Source: Simplicispira psychrophila DSM 11588
GTDB lineage: Bacteria > Pseudomonadota > Gammaproteobacteria > Burkholderiales > Burkholderiaceae_C
Direction of reading: 5' to 3'
Length of the DNA: 64,000 nucleotides
Assembly (NCBI RefSeq): GCF_000688255.1
Contig: NZ_JHYS01000016.1
Location: forward strand, 1 to 64,000
The notes under the pieces were generated by a model. It made no database searches. It saw nothing but the letters and a program-made list of their open reading frames with translations, and had not been told where the DNA came from. Of this stretch, positions 36,601-46,783 are shown one piece after another. Each line of letters opens with the position of its first letter. The stretch's first letter is position 1. The position numbers and the translations under genes are program-made.

Positions 36601-36714
36601 TCAACCCTGGCGCTGCTTGTGGCGCTGGTCGGTGCAGATCACACGGACCACACCCTTGCGGCGGATGATCTTGCAGTTACGGCAGATTTTCTTGACCGAA
36701 GCCGAGACTCTCAT
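36601..36714 (-). CDS. rpmJ: 50S ribosomal protein L36
   Basis: 37 residues, [20 protein letters not shown] and then G-V-V-R-V-I-C-T-D-x-R-H-K-Q-R-Q-G. This is the zinc-binding form, with ligands Cys11, Cys14, Cys27 and His32. It is 156 bases downstream of secY, where relatives such as Burkholderia and Ralstonia have infA in between; infA is not present here. Confidence 0.95.
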   Translation of the reverse strand: MRVSASVKKICRNCKIIRRKGVVRVICTDQRHKQRQG

Positions 36715-36737
36715 TTCATTCTCCTAAAACTTATCGT

Positions 36738-36764
36738 GTATTTTGGTCAGCTTGACCAAAATAC
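36738..36764 (-). promoter_or_regulatory. Perfect 12-bp hairpin in the secY-rpmJ gap
   Basis: GTATTTTGGTCA, three-base loop, TGACCAAAATAC, starting 23 bases before the rpmJ ATG. No terminator-like T-run. A second, imperfect palindrome with core GAAATTTC lies at 36771-36788. This gap replaces infA and may be a processing or control point separating spc from alpha genes. Confidence 0.6.
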
Positions 36765-36870
36765 CTCGATGCCCGCGAAATTTCGGGGGACGTTAATTGA
36801 CTACCCTGCATTGTCCCATGAACCATGCAGATGGGTTTTCACCTGCAGATCGTCGGCCAACACCCCAAAC

Positions 36871-38190
36871 TCAACCCGCAGCACCCGCCTTGAAGTTGGC
36901 TTTTTTCAGCAACGATTCATACTGCTGTGACATCAGGTAGTTTTGCACTTGGGCCATGAAGTCCATAGTGACCACCACGATGATCAGCAGCGAAGTGCCA
37001 CCGAAATAGAAAGGAACGTTGTACTTCAGGATCATGAATTCAGGCAACAGACACACGAATGTGATGTAGACCGCCCCTGCCAGCGTCAAACGAACCAAGA
37101 TCTTGTCGATATACCGAGCAGTTTGTTCACCCGGGCGAATGCCTGGAATGAAAGCACCACTCTTCTTCAGGTTGTCTGCCGTCTCTCTGCTATTGAACAC
37201 CAAGGCGGTATAGAAGAAGCAGAAAAAGATGATGGCAGCAGCATAGAACATCACGTAAACAGGCTGACCTGGGGTCAAAGCACCCGAGATGTCCTTCAAC
37301 CAGCGCATGGACTCACCGGCACTGAACCAATTCACGATCGTCGCTGGCAACAGAATGATCGAAGAAGCAAAGATGGGAGGAATCACACCTGCCATATTCA
37401 GCTTCAAGGGCAAATGCGAAGACTGCCCACCATACACCTTGTTGCCCACCTGACGGCGTGCGTAGTTCACCAGAATCTTGCGCTGACCACGCTCGACAAA
37501 CACCACGAAGTAAGTGACCAACGCCACGACCAGGACAATGAAGATGGCAGCAACGATGCTCATAGCACCCGTACGAACCAACTCCAGCAAGCCACCAATC
37601 GAGCCTGGCAAACCAGCAGCAATGCCGGCAAAAATCAGGATCGAGATGCCATTGCCCAAACCGCGCTCAGTGATCTGCTCGCCCAGCCACATCAGGAAGA
37701 TGGTGCCTGCCGTCAGACTGACCACAGCCGTCATGCGAAAGCCAAAACCTGGTGTCAACACCAACCCGGCAGAGCTTTCCAGCGCCACGGCAATGCCGAG
37801 GGACTGGAACAGTGCCAAGGCCAAAGTTCCATAACGCGTGTACTGCGTGATCTTGCGGCGACCGGACTCACCTTCCTTCTTCATCTGCTCGAAGGTTGGC
37901 ACAGCATAGGTCATGAGCTGCATGATGATCGACGCCGAGATATACGGCATGATCCCCAATGCAAACACCGTGAAACGCGACAGCGCTCCACCCGAGAACA
38001 TGTTGAACAAGTTCAGAATGCCGCCCTGCTGGCCACTGAACAGCTGCTTAAGCTGCGCTGGATCGATACCGGGCACGGGGATATGCGCCCCGACACGATA
38101 AATCACCAGCGCCATCAAGAGAAAAACCAGCCGGCGACGCAAGTCGCCGAACTTGCCGGTTTTTGCTATTTGAGCTGCGCTAGTTGCCAC
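36871..38190 (-). CDS. secY: Preprotein translocase subunit SecY
   Basis: 439 residues with ten membrane segments, including the start [12 protein letters not shown], the plug-region text [23 protein letters not shown] and the cytoplasmic loop G-I-R-P-G-E-Q-T. It forms the Sec channel with SecE and SecG. It is 22 bases downstream of rplO. Confidence 0.98.
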   Translation of the reverse strand: MATSAAQIAKTGKFGDLRRRLVFLLMALVIYRVGAHIPVPGIDPAQLKQLFSGQQGGILNLFNMFSGGALSRFTVFALGIMPYISASIIMQLMTYAVPTFEQMKKEGESGRRKITQYTRYGTLALALFQSLGIAVALESSAGLVLTPGFGFRMTAVVSLTAGTIFLMWLGEQITERGLGNGISILIFAGIAAGLPGSIGGLLELVRTGAMSIVAAIFIVLVVALVTYFVVFVERGQRKILVNYARRQVGNKVYGGQSSHLPLKLNMAGVIPPIFASSIILLPATIVNWFSAGESMRWLKDISGALTPGQPVYVMFYAAAIIFFCFFYTALVFNSRETADNLKKSGAFIPGIRPGEQTARYIDKILVRLTLAGAVYITFVCLLPEFMILKYNVPFYFGGTSLLIIVVVTMDFMAQVQNYLMSQQYESLLKKANFKAGAAG

Positions 38191-38212
38191 TGGTGCTTTC
38201 CTTCAAACAGAT

Positions 38213-38644
38213 TCAGGCGATGCTGCCGCCAGCGGCTTCAATTGCTGCCTTGGCGCCGGCGGTAGCGCCGATGCCATTGAGCTTGACTGCCGTGCTGATT
38301 TCACCGCTCTTGATGACCTTGACCACGCGGATCAATTGACCCACGAGACCGGCTTGCTTGAGCACCAGCATGTCCACTTCGGCCAGACCGAGCTGGCCCA
38401 GGGCCGTCAAGGTGACTTCAGCGTTGAACTTGAGCGTCGTCGATTTGAAACCACGCTTGGGCAGACGGCGCTGCAAAGGCATTTGACCGCCTTCGAAGCC
38501 CACCTTGTGGTAGCCACCCGAACGCGATTTTTGACCTTTGTGACCACGACCAGCGGTCTTGCCCAGACCGGAGCCAATGCCCCGACCGACGCGACGCCGA
38601 GCGTGCTTAGATCCGGCTGCGGGTTTGATGGTATTGAGTTGCAT
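38213..38644 (-). CDS. rplO: 50S ribosomal protein L15
   Basis: 143 residues from the second of two adjacent ATGs; the site CTGAGAGG is better spaced from it. Starts [12 protein letters not shown] and has the Gly/Arg-rich [19 protein letters not shown] loop that threads into 23S rRNA. Confidence 0.97.
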   Translation of the reverse strand: MQLNTIKPAAGSKHARRRVGRGIGSGLGKTAGRGHKGQKSRSGGYHKVGFEGGQMPLQRRLPKRGFKSTTLKFNAEVTLTALGQLGLAEVDMLVLKQAGLVGQLIRVVKVIKSGEISTAVKLNGIGATAGAKAAIEAAGGSIA

Positions 38645-38654
38645 CATCAACCTC

Positions 38655-38837
38655 TCAGAGGACTTTGACCAGATAACTGATCTTGTTAATCATGCCGCGC
38701 ACTTCAGGGCTGTCCTGGAGTTCGCTGACACTGTTGAGCTTGCGCAGGCCCAGGCCACGCACGGTGGCGCGGTGGGATTCTTTCGTGCCAATCGGGCTGC
38801 GAACCAGCTGGACTTTCACGGTTGCTTGTGTAGTCAT
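38655..38837 (-). CDS. rpmD: 50S ribosomal protein L30
   Basis: 60 residues ([17 protein letters not shown]). An ATG two codons upstream (38843) would be only 2 bases from AGGAG, whereas this one is 8 bases away and gives the normal family length. L30 lies on the 50S surface. Confidence 0.95.
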   Translation of the reverse strand: MTTQATVKVQLVRSPIGTKESHRATVRGLGLRKLNSVSELQDSPEVRGMINKISYLVKVL

Positions 38838-38851
38838 CGTCATGGCTCCTG

Positions 38852-39370
38852 TCAGACGAAGAGGTCTTCGACCGATTTGCCGCGCTTAGCTGCCACTGCA
38901 CCAGGGGTGGTGGAGTTGGTAAGCGCGTCAAACGTGGCACGGACCATGTTGTAAGGGTTCGAGGAACCATGGCTCTTGGCCACAATATCCGTCATGCCCA
39001 TCACTTCGAACACGGCACGCATGGGGCCGCCAGCAATGATGCCGGTGCCCTTGGGGGCTGGCATCATGACTACGGAAGCGGCGCCATGGTGGCCCGCGAC
39101 TTGGTGGTGGATCGTGCCGTTCTTCAACGACACCTTCACCATGTTGCGACGGGCCTCTTCCATGGCCTTTTGCACGGCAGCAGGCACTTCCTTGGATTTG
39201 CCCTTGCCCATGCCGACGCGGCCTTCGCCATCACCAACGACCGTCAAGGCAGCAAAACCGAGAATACGGCCGCCCTTGACGACTTTGGTGACGCGGTTGA
39301 CCGCAATCATCTTCTCGCGCATTCCGTCGTCGCGACCTTCGTCTTGGACTCGGGGTTGAAATTTAGCCAT
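38852..39370 (-). CDS. rpsE: 30S ribosomal protein S5
   Basis: 172 residues with the S5 double-stranded RNA-binding domain ([17 protein letters not shown]) and the C-terminal G-T-G-I-I-A-G-G-x-M-R-A-V-F-E. It affects decoding fidelity and mRNA unwinding at the 30S entry channel. Confidence 0.98.
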   Translation of the reverse strand: MAKFQPRVQDEGRDDGMREKMIAVNRVTKVVKGGRILGFAALTVVGDGEGRVGMGKGKSKEVPAAVQKAMEEARRNMVKVSLKNGTIHHQVAGHHGAASVVMMPAPKGTGIIAGGPMRAVFEVMGMTDIVAKSHGSSNPYNMVRATFDALTNSTTPGAVAAKRGKSVEDLFV

Positions 39371-39387
39371 TTTTTATTCCGTTCCGC

Positions 39388-39753
39388 TTAGAACTGCAGG
39401 CCAGCTTCACGGGCAGCATCGGCCAAAGCCTTGACGCGGCCGTGATAGGCAAAGCCCGCACGATCAAATGCAACCTTCTCAACGCCGGCGGCCTTAGCCT
39501 TTTCGGCGATGCGCTTACCGATGATTTGCGCAGCAGCGGCGTTGCCGCCCTTGCCTGCACCACCCAGCGATTGGCGAATTTCTGCTTCGGCGGTGGACGC
39601 AGTAGCGATCACCTTGGTGCCGCAGCCGGAAATCACCGTAGCGTAAATATGGAGGTTCGTACGATTCACCGTCAAACGCGCCACGCCTTGCTGTGCAATG
39701 CGGATGCGGGTCTGACGGGCCCGGCGAAGACGCTGCTCTTTCTTGGTCAACAT
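39388..39753 (-). CDS. rplR: 50S ribosomal protein L18
   Basis: 121 residues: [16 protein letters not shown] at the start, then [12 protein letters not shown] and the C-terminal [16 protein letters not shown]. It binds 5S rRNA with L5. It follows rplF by 11 bases. Confidence 0.98.
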   Translation of the reverse strand: MLTKKEQRLRRARQTRIRIAQQGVARLTVNRTNLHIYATVISGCGTKVIATASTAEAEIRQSLGGAGKGGNAAAAQIIGKRIAEKAKAAGVEKVAFDRAGFAYHGRVKALADAAREAGLQF

Positions 39754-39764
39754 GTTGCAGCTCC

Positions 39765-40298
39765 TTATTTCTTCTTGGTCTCTTTGATCGTGACTTTTTC
39801 GCCCGTATAACGGATGCCCTTGCCCTTGTAGGGCTCGGGTGGACGAATAGCACGGATCTCAGCAGCGATCTGGCCGACCACTTGGCGGTTAGCACCCTTG
39901 ATCACCACTTCTGTGGGGATGGGAGTAGCCACGGTGATGCCGGCAGGCATCGTCTTATTGACCGGGTGCGAATAGCCCACGGACAAATTCAAGACAGCGC
40001 CGTTGGCTTGGGCCTTGAAACCCACGCCGATGAGCGTCAGCTTCTTTTCGAAGCCTGCGCTGACACCTTGCACCATGTTGTTAACCAACTGGCGAATGGT
40101 GCCGCTCATGGCATTGGCATCACGGGAGTCGTTGGCAGGCTCAAAAGAGAGCTTGCCTTCGTTGTTGGTCACTTTGACCAAGGCGTTTTGTGCCATGGTC
40201 AACAAACCACCAGCGCCTTTGACGCTGATTTGAGCAGCTTCAATCGACACATCCACGCCTGCGGGGATGGTGACTGGCATTTTTGCGATACGGGACAT
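39765..40298 (-). CDS. rplF: 50S ribosomal protein L6
   Basis: 177 residues, [12 protein letters not shown] with two repeated L6 folds and the C-terminal signature [11 protein letters not shown]. It lies near the factor-binding centre of the 50S subunit. Confidence 0.98.
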   Translation of the reverse strand: MSRIAKMPVTIPAGVDVSIEAAQISVKGAGGLLTMAQNALVKVTNNEGKLSFEPANDSRDANAMSGTIRQLVNNMVQGVSAGFEKKLTLIGVGFKAQANGAVLNLSVGYSHPVNKTMPAGITVATPIPTEVVIKGANRQVVGQIAAEIRAIRPPEPYKGKGIRYTGEKVTIKETKKK

Positions 40299-40323
40299 TT
40301 CAGTTACTCCTCAATGTCTCGAT

Positions 40324-40719
40324 TTAAGCCACGTAGCAAAGCACTTCGCCACCGACACCGGTTGCGCGCGCTTTACGATCGGTCATCACACCCTTGGGCG
40401 TGGTAACGATGGCCACACCCAAGCCATTCATGACGTGGGGGATGGAATCTCGGCCTTTGTACACGCGCAGGCCGGGACGGCTCACACGCTCGATACGCTC
40501 GATCACCGGGCGACCGGCGTAGTACTTCAGGGCGATTTCAATTTGGGACTTGCCAGCTTCGGTTTTGACTTCGAATCCGTCAACATAACCCTCGTCCTTG
40601 AGCACCTGGACGATAGCGATCTTCACTTTGGAAGATGGCACCGCCACGGTGGCCTTGGAAACCATTTGGGCATTGCGGATGCGGGTCAGCAAGTCAGCGA
40701 TGGGATCACTCATGCTCAT
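40324..40719 (-). CDS. rpsH: 30S ribosomal protein S8
   Basis: 131 residues from ATG 40719, with AGGAG 9 bases upstream; a second ATG lies two codons in. Family text: [16 protein letters not shown] and the C-terminal G-G-E-V-L-C-Y-V-A. In E. coli S8 represses the spc operon by binding near rplE. Confidence 0.97.
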   Translation of the reverse strand: MSMSDPIADLLTRIRNAQMVSKATVAVPSSKVKIAIVQVLKDEGYVDGFEVKTEAGKSQIEIALKYYAGRPVIERIERVSRPGLRVYKGRDSIPHVMNGLGVAIVTTPKGVMTDRKARATGVGGEVLCYVA

Positions 40720-40739
40720 GTTTAATCTCTCCTGCCTGC

Positions 40740-41045
40740 TTACCAGCTGGCTTTGGTGACACCGGGGATGTCGCCTGCAAAAGCCAGTTCGCGGATCTTG
40801 GCGCGAGCCAAGCCGAATTGACGGAAAGTACCGCGGGGACGACCGGTGATTGCACAACGGTTGCGCTGGCGCGTCGGGTTAGCGTTGCGCGGGAGCTTCT
40901 GCAGACCCAAACGGGCTGCTTCACGCTCTTCGTCGCTGCGCTTGGCATCGTTAGCAATGGCCTTGAGTTCGGTATGCTTTGCGGCGTACTTTTCTACCAG
41001 GTTCTTGCGCTTGAGTTCACGTTGGATCAGAGCTGCTTTAGCCAT
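40740..41045 (-). CDS. rpsN: 30S ribosomal protein S14
   Basis: 101 residues, the long zinc-independent form (no C-x2-C pairs): [10 protein letters not shown] and the C-terminal [12 protein letters not shown]. The frame is open further upstream, but the ATG at 41045 gives the normal length and lies 8 bases after rplE. Confidence 0.97.
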   Translation of the reverse strand: MAKAALIQRELKRKNLVEKYAAKHTELKAIANDAKRSDEEREAARLGLQKLPRNANPTRQRNRCAITGRPRGTFRQFGLARAKIRELAFAGDIPGVTKASW

Positions 41046-41053
41046 ACGTTGCC

Positions 41054-41593
41054 TCAGTTCTTGAACGGAAAACGGAAGCCGGTGAGCAGTGCTTTGCACT
41101 CTTCATCGGACGTGGCCGTTGTGGTGATGCTGATATTGAGACCGCGCAGGGCGTCAACCTTGTCGTACTCAATTTCAGGGAAGATGATCTGCTCTTTCAC
41201 GCCGACGTTGTAGTTGCCACGGCCGTCGAAAGCGCGACCGGAGATACCACGGAAGTCACGGACACGGGGCAGCGCCACGGTAACGAAACGGTCGAGGAAT
41301 TCGTACATCTGCACGCCGCGCAGAGTCACCATGCAACCAATAGCCTGGCCTTCGCGGATCTTGAAACCAGCGATAGCTTTCTTGGCCAAGGTGACCACGG
41401 GCTTTTGGCCGGCAATCTTGGTCAGATCAGCTACGGCGTTGTCCATGACTTTCTTGTCAGCAACAGCTTCGCTCACACCCATATTGAGTGTGATCTTGCT
41501 CAGACGCGGAACCTGCATTGGCGAGGTGTAGCCGAACTGCTCCATCAGAGCCGGGGCGATTTTTTCGCGGTAGTGTTTTTGGAGTCGTGCCAT
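41054..41593 (-). CDS. rplE: 50S ribosomal protein L5
   Basis: 179 residues with [15 protein letters not shown] near the start and [12 protein letters not shown] at the end. It binds 5S rRNA and contacts S13 and the P-site tRNA. Confidence 0.98.
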   Translation of the reverse strand: MARLQKHYREKIAPALMEQFGYTSPMQVPRLSKITLNMGVSEAVADKKVMDNAVADLTKIAGQKPVVTLAKKAIAGFKIREGQAIGCMVTLRGVQMYEFLDRFVTVALPRVRDFRGISGRAFDGRGNYNVGVKEQIIFPEIEYDKVDALRGLNISITTTATSDEECKALLTGFRFPFKN

Positions 41594-41603
41594 TTATTGC
41601 TCC

Positions 41604-41924
41604 TTAGGCCGTCTTGACTTCAGCGCCGCTGGACTTAAACACGCGCACGTGCTTGCCGTCTGCCTGCAACTTGATACCAACGCGGTCACCCTTGCCCGTA
41701 GCAGCGTTAAAAACGGCCACATTGGACTGGTGAATAGGCATAGCCTTTTCCACGATACCGCCAGTCGTACCCTTCATGGGGTTTGGCTTGACGTGCTTTT
41801 TGACCAGGTTGATGCCTTCCACGACTAAGTGGGTCTCATCTTTGCGCAGCGCAACTACGCCACGCTTGCCTTTGTCGCGCCCGGTGAGGACGATAATTTC
41901 GTCGCCCTTGCGAATCTTGTTCAT
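41604..41924 (-). CDS. rplX: 50S ribosomal protein L24
   Basis: 106 residues: [22 protein letters not shown], a KOW motif. It is an early assembly protein at the tunnel exit. It lies between rplN and rplE with 10-base gaps. Confidence 0.98.
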   Translation of the reverse strand: MNKIRKGDEIIVLTGRDKGKRGVVALRKDETHLVVEGINLVKKHVKPNPMKGTTGGIVEKAMPIHQSNVAVFNAATGKGDRVGIKLQADGKHVRVFKSSGAEVKTA

Positions 41925-41934
41925 CGCGCTGTCC

Positions 41935-42303
41935 TTAGAGAACTTCAGGAGCCAAGGACACGATCTTCATGAACTTTTCGGTGCGCAGCTCGCGCGTCAC
42001 CGGTCCAAAGATACGGGTGCCAATGGGCTCCAGCTTTGCATTGAGCAACACCGCAGCGTTGCCATCGAATTTGATGAGCGAACCATCGCCACGGCGGATG
42101 CCCTTGGCAGTACGCACCACCACAGCGCTGTAAACCTCGCCTTTTTTGACGCGGCCACGCGGTGCGGCTTCTTTGATGCTCACCTTGATGATGTCACCCA
42201 CGCTGGCGTAACGACGACGCGAGCCACCCAGCACCTTGATGCACAGGACGGACTTCGCGCCGGTGTTGTCGGCAACGTCTAACCGAGTTTCTGTCTGGAT
42301 CAT
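41935..42303 (-). CDS. rplN: 50S ribosomal protein L14
   Basis: 122 residues starting [17 protein letters not shown]. First gene of this operon. In most bacteria rpmC-rpsQ precede it; here the next gene upstream is glpD, so the S10 gene block must be elsewhere. Confidence 0.98.
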   Translation of the reverse strand: MIQTETRLDVADNTGAKSVLCIKVLGGSRRRYASVGDIIKVSIKEAAPRGRVKKGEVYSAVVVRTAKGIRRGDGSLIKFDGNAAVLLNAKLEPIGTRIFGPVTRELRTEKFMKIVSLAPEVL

Positions 42304-42436
42304 GTATTTATTCCCAACTTGCACCAGATGACAAACGGCCCCGGAGAACTTCTCAAGGGCTGCCAATCAGCCAGTCAGTCTTGGGCCCGTCGTCCACGTT
42401 GCAAACCATTTGCATCGCTTCTTGCTGGGCAGAGAC

Positions 42437-42458
42437 TTCGCCTTTTTATGAGCGAAGC
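42437..42458 (-). promoter_or_regulatory. Hairpin in the leader of the spc operon
   Basis: CTTCGC, ten-base loop, GCGAAG. It is just downstream of the candidate start site, within the first 30 bases of the expected transcript. The rest of the 150-base leader to rplN shows no other clear structure. Confidence 0.35.
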
Positions 42459-42463
42459 CCGCT

Positions 42464-42492
42464 ATTTTGCCAAAACAGTCCTGCTGCGTCAA
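42464..42492 (-). promoter_or_regulatory. Promoter of the rplN (spc/alpha) operon
   Basis: On the minus strand: TTGACG, exactly 17 bases, CAAAAT, located between the glpD stop and rplN, about 160 bases before the first gene. The -35 is near-consensus and the -10 matches at 4 of 6. It is the only good pair in the gap. Confidence 0.6.
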
Positions 42493-42506
42493 GCATTTTT
42501 CATCCC

Positions 42507-44111
42507 TCACCGCGAGGGAAGCTGCAAATACTGTGCGGCCAAAGCGACAAAAGCCGCCAACTGCGGATCGGCGCCGGTTTCTTGTTGGAGCAGCACGGCC
42601 ACGGCAGGCGCCAGCGTGGCCGCCAGTCGCGCATCCAGGAACAACGTGCGCCAGCGCCGTGCTAGCACGTCTTCCACCGTGCGCGCGTACTCGTAGCGCG
42701 CGGCAAAGCGCACCATGGCCTCGTTCAAACCGCTGCCCAAGTCGTTGGCCGCTCCCGCCAAGCTGCGCACGGCGTCGGCCTCGCCACCATACGAGTGCCA
42801 GCCCTGCGCATCGCAGAGTCGGTGCTGCACCGGCCCGGCGGGAGCACCCACCAACGGCAAATGCACCGTGACGCCGCCGACCCGGGGCTGCAGCACGCCG
42901 CAAGTGAAGCATTTTTGCAACACATCCTCCGCCATCAGGCGATACGTCGTCCATTTGCCGCCGGTCACCGTGACCAGACCACTGGGGCTGGCCAGCACCG
43001 TGTGCTCGCGGCTCAGGTTTTGCGTGTGCTGGCCGTCGTCGCCCAGCGGCTTGACCAGCGGGCGCAGACCGACCCAGAGGCTGCGGATGTCCTGCGCTGT
43101 CGGCGCGCGGCGCAAGTAACGCGCCGACTCGCCCAGGATGAAAGCCACTTCCGCATGGAACGGCCGCGGCTCGTATTCAACATTAGGGCGCGGACTGTCG
43201 GTGGTGCCCAGAATGAGCTTGCCCAGCCACGGCACGGCAAACAGCACGCGGCCATCCGCCGTCTTGGGCACCATCAGTGCGTGGTTGGTCGGTAAAAACT
43301 CGCGATCGACGACGATGTGCATGCCCTGGCTCGGCGCCACCAGCGATGGGGCCGGGCGCTGCATCGCCGCACCGTCTTGCTGGCGCAAGGCATCAACCCA
43401 AACACCGGTGGCATTGACCACACAGCGCGTGCGCAGCGTGTAGGGCTGGCCGGTTTCGGCATCTTGGCAGACCACGCCGGCGACGCGTCCGTCCGTGTGC
43501 AACAGCTCTTTGGCCGCGCAATAGTTGACCAGCAAGGCGCCGCGCTGCGCGGCCGTGCGCGCCAGCGCCAGCGCAAAACGGGCATCGTCAAACTGGCCGT
43601 CCCAGTATTTGACGCCGCCCTTCAGCCCTTGGGGCCGCGCCGTTGGCAGGCAGTGCAACGTTTGCTCACGGCTCAAAAATTCGGTGTGGCCCAAGCCGGC
43701 CTCGCCGGCCAGCGCGTCGTACATCTTCAGTCCCGCGCCATACAACGGCGCCTCCCAGTAGTGGTACGACGGCAGCACAAACGCCAGCGGCTGCGCCAAA
43801 TGCGGTGCGTTGCGCAATAGCGTGCTGCGCTCGTGCAGCGCTTCGTGCACCAGCGTCAGGTTGCCCTGCGCCAAATAGCGCACGCCGCCGTGCACCAGCT
43901 TGGTCGAGCGCGACGAGGTGCCCTTGGCAAAGTCGTGCGACTCAATCAGCGCTACGCTAAAACCCCGCGCCGCCGCATCCAGCGCCACGCCCAGCCCGGT
44001 CGCACCACCGCCGACCACCACCATGTCGTACACCACCGGCTGCGCCAGCCGGACCAGCAGCTCGGCGCGGTCCGTGGACAAAGGCAAAGGCGCAGAAGAA
44101 GAAATGGTCAT
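42507..44111 (-). CDS. glpD: Aerobic glycerol-3-phosphate dehydrogenase
   Basis: 534 residues. FAD-binding V-V-G-G-G-A-T-G-L-G near residue 30, then R-S-T-K-L-V-H-G-G-V-R-Y-L and the C-terminal V-T-G-G-K-W-T-T-Y-R. A membrane-associated flavoenzyme passing electrons from glycerol 3-phosphate to quinone. The start at ATG 44111 (M-T-I-S-S-S-A-P) gives the family length; the frame extends a little further. Divergent from glpK across 173 bases, which include repeat copy G, so shared control is likely. Confidence 0.95.
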   Translation of the reverse strand: MTISSSAPLPLSTDRAELLVRLAQPVVYDMVVVGGGATGLGVALDAAARGFSVALIESHDFAKGTSSRSTKLVHGGVRYLAQGNLTLVHEALHERSTLLRNAPHLAQPLAFVLPSYHYWEAPLYGAGLKMYDALAGEAGLGHTEFLSREQTLHCLPTARPQGLKGGVKYWDGQFDDARFALALARTAAQRGALLVNYCAAKELLHTDGRVAGVVCQDAETGQPYTLRTRCVVNATGVWVDALRQQDGAAMQRPAPSLVAPSQGMHIVVDREFLPTNHALMVPKTADGRVLFAVPWLGKLILGTTDSPRPNVEYEPRPFHAEVAFILGESARYLRRAPTAQDIRSLWVGLRPLVKPLGDDGQHTQNLSREHTVLASPSGLVTVTGGKWTTYRLMAEDVLQKCFTCGVLQPRVGGVTVHLPLVGAPAGPVQHRLCDAQGWHSYGGEADAVRSLAGAANDLGSGLNEAMVRFAARYEYARTVEDVLARRWRTLFLDARLAATLAPAVAVLLQQETGADPQLAAFVALAAQYLQLPSR

Positions 44112-44173
44112 AGCGTCACCCAAAAAAGCACAGCCAGCCGATTGTGCCCGCGCAGCTGACACGCCCACGACAA

Positions 44174-44225
44174 ATCAAAAATAATAGCTACTAGCGCACG
44201 CACCCATTGGGCCAGAGGCACTTTT
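44174..44225 (-). repeat. Interspersed intergenic repeat, copy G
   Basis: In reverse complement it ends GTGCGCTAGTAGCTATTATTTT; the CTCTGGCCC half is degenerate. It lies in the divergent glpD/glpK region. Confidence 0.6.
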
Positions 44226-44284
44226 CACTCTTATTCATGCGTTACGCTGGCGCAGCGCCAGTCGAGCCACTATCCTTGCCCACC

Positions 44285-45778
44285 ATGACCTACCTGCTCG
44301 CCCTCGACCAGGGCACCACCAGTTCACGCAGCCTCATTTTTGATGCCCACGGCGCCATCGTCGCTCAGGCACAGCAAGAACTGGCACAAATCTACCCGCG
44401 CCCCGGCTGGGTTGAGCACGACCCGTGGGAGATTTGGCGCACGCAGCTCGCCACCGCGCGCAGCGCCCTGCAACAAGCCGGCGTCCAAGCCAGCGCGGTG
44501 CGCGCCGTCGGCATCACCAACCAGCGCGAAACCACCGTGCTCTGGCACCGCGCCACCGGCCAGCCGATCCACCACGCCATCGTCTGGCAAGACCGGCGCG
44601 CCGAGCCCGCTTGCGCGGCACTGCGGGCACGCGGCTGGGCCGACCGCCTCCAGCAAAAAACCGGGCTGTTGATCGACGCTTACTTTTCCGCCACCAAGCT
44701 GCAATGGCTACTGGAGCATGTCCCCGGCGCCCGCACCCAAGCCGAGCGCGGCGAGCTGGCGTTTGGCACCGTGGACAGCTGGCTGATCTGGAACCTAACG
44801 CACGGCGCGCGCCATGTCACCGACGTCAGCAACGCCAGCCGCACGATGCTGTTCAACGTCCACCGCAATCAGTGGGACGACGAACTGCTGGAGCTGCTGC
44901 AGATTCCGCGCGCGCTGCTGCCCGAAGTGCTGCCGTCGGTCGCCGACTTTGGTGCCACGCACGCCGACGTGCTAGGCAGTGCCATCGCCATTGGCGGCGT
45001 GGCCGGCGACCAGCAAAGCGCGCTGTTTGGCCAAGCCTGCTTTTCTGCCGGCATGGCCAAAAACACCTACGGCACCGGCTGCTTTTTGCTGATGCACACC
45101 GGCACGCAGTTCCAAACCTCACACAACGGCCTGCTGACCACCAGCGCAGCGCAAACCAGCGCGCAGCCCGCCTTTGCGCTGGAGGGCAGCGTGTTTGTCG
45201 GCGGCGCGGTGGTGCAGTGGCTGCGTGACGGCCTGCACGCCATCGAGCACAGCAGCCAAGTACAAGCGCTGGCCGAAAGCGTGCCCGACGCCGGCGGTGT
45301 GGTGATGGTGCCGGCCTTTACCGGCCTGGGCGCGCCCTACTGGCAGCCGGAAGCGCGCGGCGCCCTCACTGGCCTGACGCGCGGCAGCACGCTGGCGCAC
45401 ATCGCCCGCGCCGCGCTCGACAGCATCGCCTACCAAAGCACCGCCCTGCTGCAAGCCATGGCCCGCGACACCGTGGCCGCCGGCGGCCAACCGCTGCGCG
45501 AATTGCGCGTCGATGGCGGTGCTTGCGTCAACGATTTACTGATGCAATTTCAGGCCGACCTGCTCGGCATTCCGGTGGTGCGCCCGGTCATCACTGAAAC
45601 CACCGCGCTGGGCGCGGCCTACTTGGCCGGACTGGCCTGTGGCGTCTATGGCGGCACCGACGAACTGACCACTTTATGGCGTGCCGAGCGCCGCTTTGAA
45701 CCGCGCATGGCTGCTGCACAAGCGCAAGAACATATGGCGCGCTGGGAGCACGCGGTGCGCCAAGCCACGGCGCCCTGA
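44285..45778 (+). CDS. glpK: Glycerol kinase
   Basis: 497 residues. FGGY-kinase signatures: [11 protein letters not shown] near the start, [14 protein letters not shown], and the C-terminal [14 protein letters not shown]. It phosphorylates glycerol to the substrate of GlpD. The ATG at 44285 is chosen because it starts the conserved [10 protein letters not shown]. The glycerol facilitator and regulator are not in the window. Confidence 0.96.
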   Translation: MTYLLALDQGTTSSRSLIFDAHGAIVAQAQQELAQIYPRPGWVEHDPWEIWRTQLATARSALQQAGVQASAVRAVGITNQRETTVLWHRATGQPIHHAIVWQDRRAEPACAALRARGWADRLQQKTGLLIDAYFSATKLQWLLEHVPGARTQAERGELAFGTVDSWLIWNLTHGARHVTDVSNASRTMLFNVHRNQWDDELLELLQIPRALLPEVLPSVADFGATHADVLGSAIAIGGVAGDQQSALFGQACFSAGMAKNTYGTGCFLLMHTGTQFQTSHNGLLTTSAAQTSAQPAFALEGSVFVGGAVVQWLRDGLHAIEHSSQVQALAESVPDAGGVVMVPAFTGLGAPYWQPEARGALTGLTRGSTLAHIARAALDSIAYQSTALLQAMARDTVAAGGQPLRELRVDGGACVNDLLMQFQADLLGIPVVRPVITETTALGAAYLAGLACGVYGGTDELTTLWRAERRFEPRMAAAQAQEHMARWEHAVRQATAP

Positions 45779-45827
45779 CCAGCGCTCGCTACCATCGACA
45801 CCTTCTCTGCTTTTGCCCACCCCTGCC

Positions 45828-46682
45828 ATGTCCACACCCTCTGCCGCCGCCAGCACTTCAGCCACTGCCACCGCCCCGACCATCGCCTTCATTGGCGGCG
45901 GCAACATGGCCAGCGCCATCATGGGCGGACTGATTCGCCAAGGCATGGCGCAAAGTCAAATCGAGGTGGTCGAGCCGTGGGAAGACGCCCGCGCCGCACT
46001 GCAATTGCAATACGACATCACCGCCCAAGCCCTGCCCGGCCCCCAGTTAGCCCGCGCCAGTTTGGTGGTCTGGGCGGTGAAACCGCAAACCTTCAAAGAC
46101 GCCGCCGCGCAAGTACGCTCCTACACGCCCGACGCCGTGCACCTGAGCGTCGCCGCTGGCATCCGCAGCAGCAGCTTGGTGCAGTGGTTGGGTAGCGAGC
46201 GCATCGTGCGCGCCATGCCTAACACCCCGGCCCTCATCGGCCAAGGCATGACGGCGCTGTACGCGCGCCCCGGCATCAGCGCGGCTGAGCGCCAGCAGGT
46301 CGAGCAGGTGTTGGCCCCCACCGGCCAACTGCTGTGGGTGGAGCACGAAGTACAGCTGGACGCCGTCACCGCGCTGTCGGGCTCCGGCCCGGCGTATGTG
46401 TTTTATTTCCTGGAAGCAATGACACAGGCCGGTGTTGATATGGGCCTGTCCGCTGCCCAAGCACACCAGTTGGCGGTGGGCACTTTTGCCGGCGCGTCGG
46501 AGTTGGCACGGCGCTCGGACGAATCACCTGCTGTGCTGCGCCAGCGCGTCACTTCCAAGGGCGGCACCACCTACGCCGCGCTGCAGTCGATGGAGAGCGA
46601 CCACATCGGCCCGTTGATCCAAAACGCCCTGCGCGCCGCCCAGCAGCGCGCGCGTGAGTTGGGGGATGAGTTCGGCGCTTGA
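45828..46682 (+). CDS. proC: Pyrroline-5-carboxylate reductase
   Basis: 284 residues. After a short Ala/Ser/Thr-rich leader, the NADPH fold starts I-A-F-I-G-G-G-N-M-A. The catalytic-domain signature G-S-G-P-A-Y-V-F-Y-F-L-E-A-M and the C-terminal V-T-S-K-G-G-T-T are present. Last step of proline synthesis. It follows glpK by 49 bases and converges on ubiA. Confidence 0.95.
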   Translation: MSTPSAAASTSATATAPTIAFIGGGNMASAIMGGLIRQGMAQSQIEVVEPWEDARAALQLQYDITAQALPGPQLARASLVVWAVKPQTFKDAAAQVRSYTPDAVHLSVAAGIRSSSLVQWLGSERIVRAMPNTPALIGQGMTALYARPGISAAERQQVEQVLAPTGQLLWVEHEVQLDAVTALSGSGPAYVFYFLEAMTQAGVDMGLSAAQAHQLAVGTFAGASELARRSDESPAVLRQRVTSKGGTTYAALQSMESDHIGPLIQNALRAAQQRARELGDEFGA

Positions 46683-46685
46683 AGC

Positions 46686-46779
46686 AAAACCATAGCTGGT
46701 AGCGCTGGTGTTTAAAGGATTTCAGACATAAAACTATCTGAATCGCTTTAAATACTTGCCCTAGCAGCTATCAATTTAA
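46686..46779 (+). repeat. Interspersed intergenic repeat, copy H (extended or double)
   Basis: Two half-copies in opposite orientation: CATAGCTGGTAGCGCTGG at the left and GCCCTAGCAGCTATCAATTT at the right, separated by about 45 AT-rich bases. It fills the gap between convergent proC and ubiA. Confidence 0.6.
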
Positions 46780-46783
46780 ATAA

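Noticed and set aside
36943-38265. 440-codon frame antisense to secY
   Set aside because: Shadow of secY; polar, His/Gln-rich, no domain.
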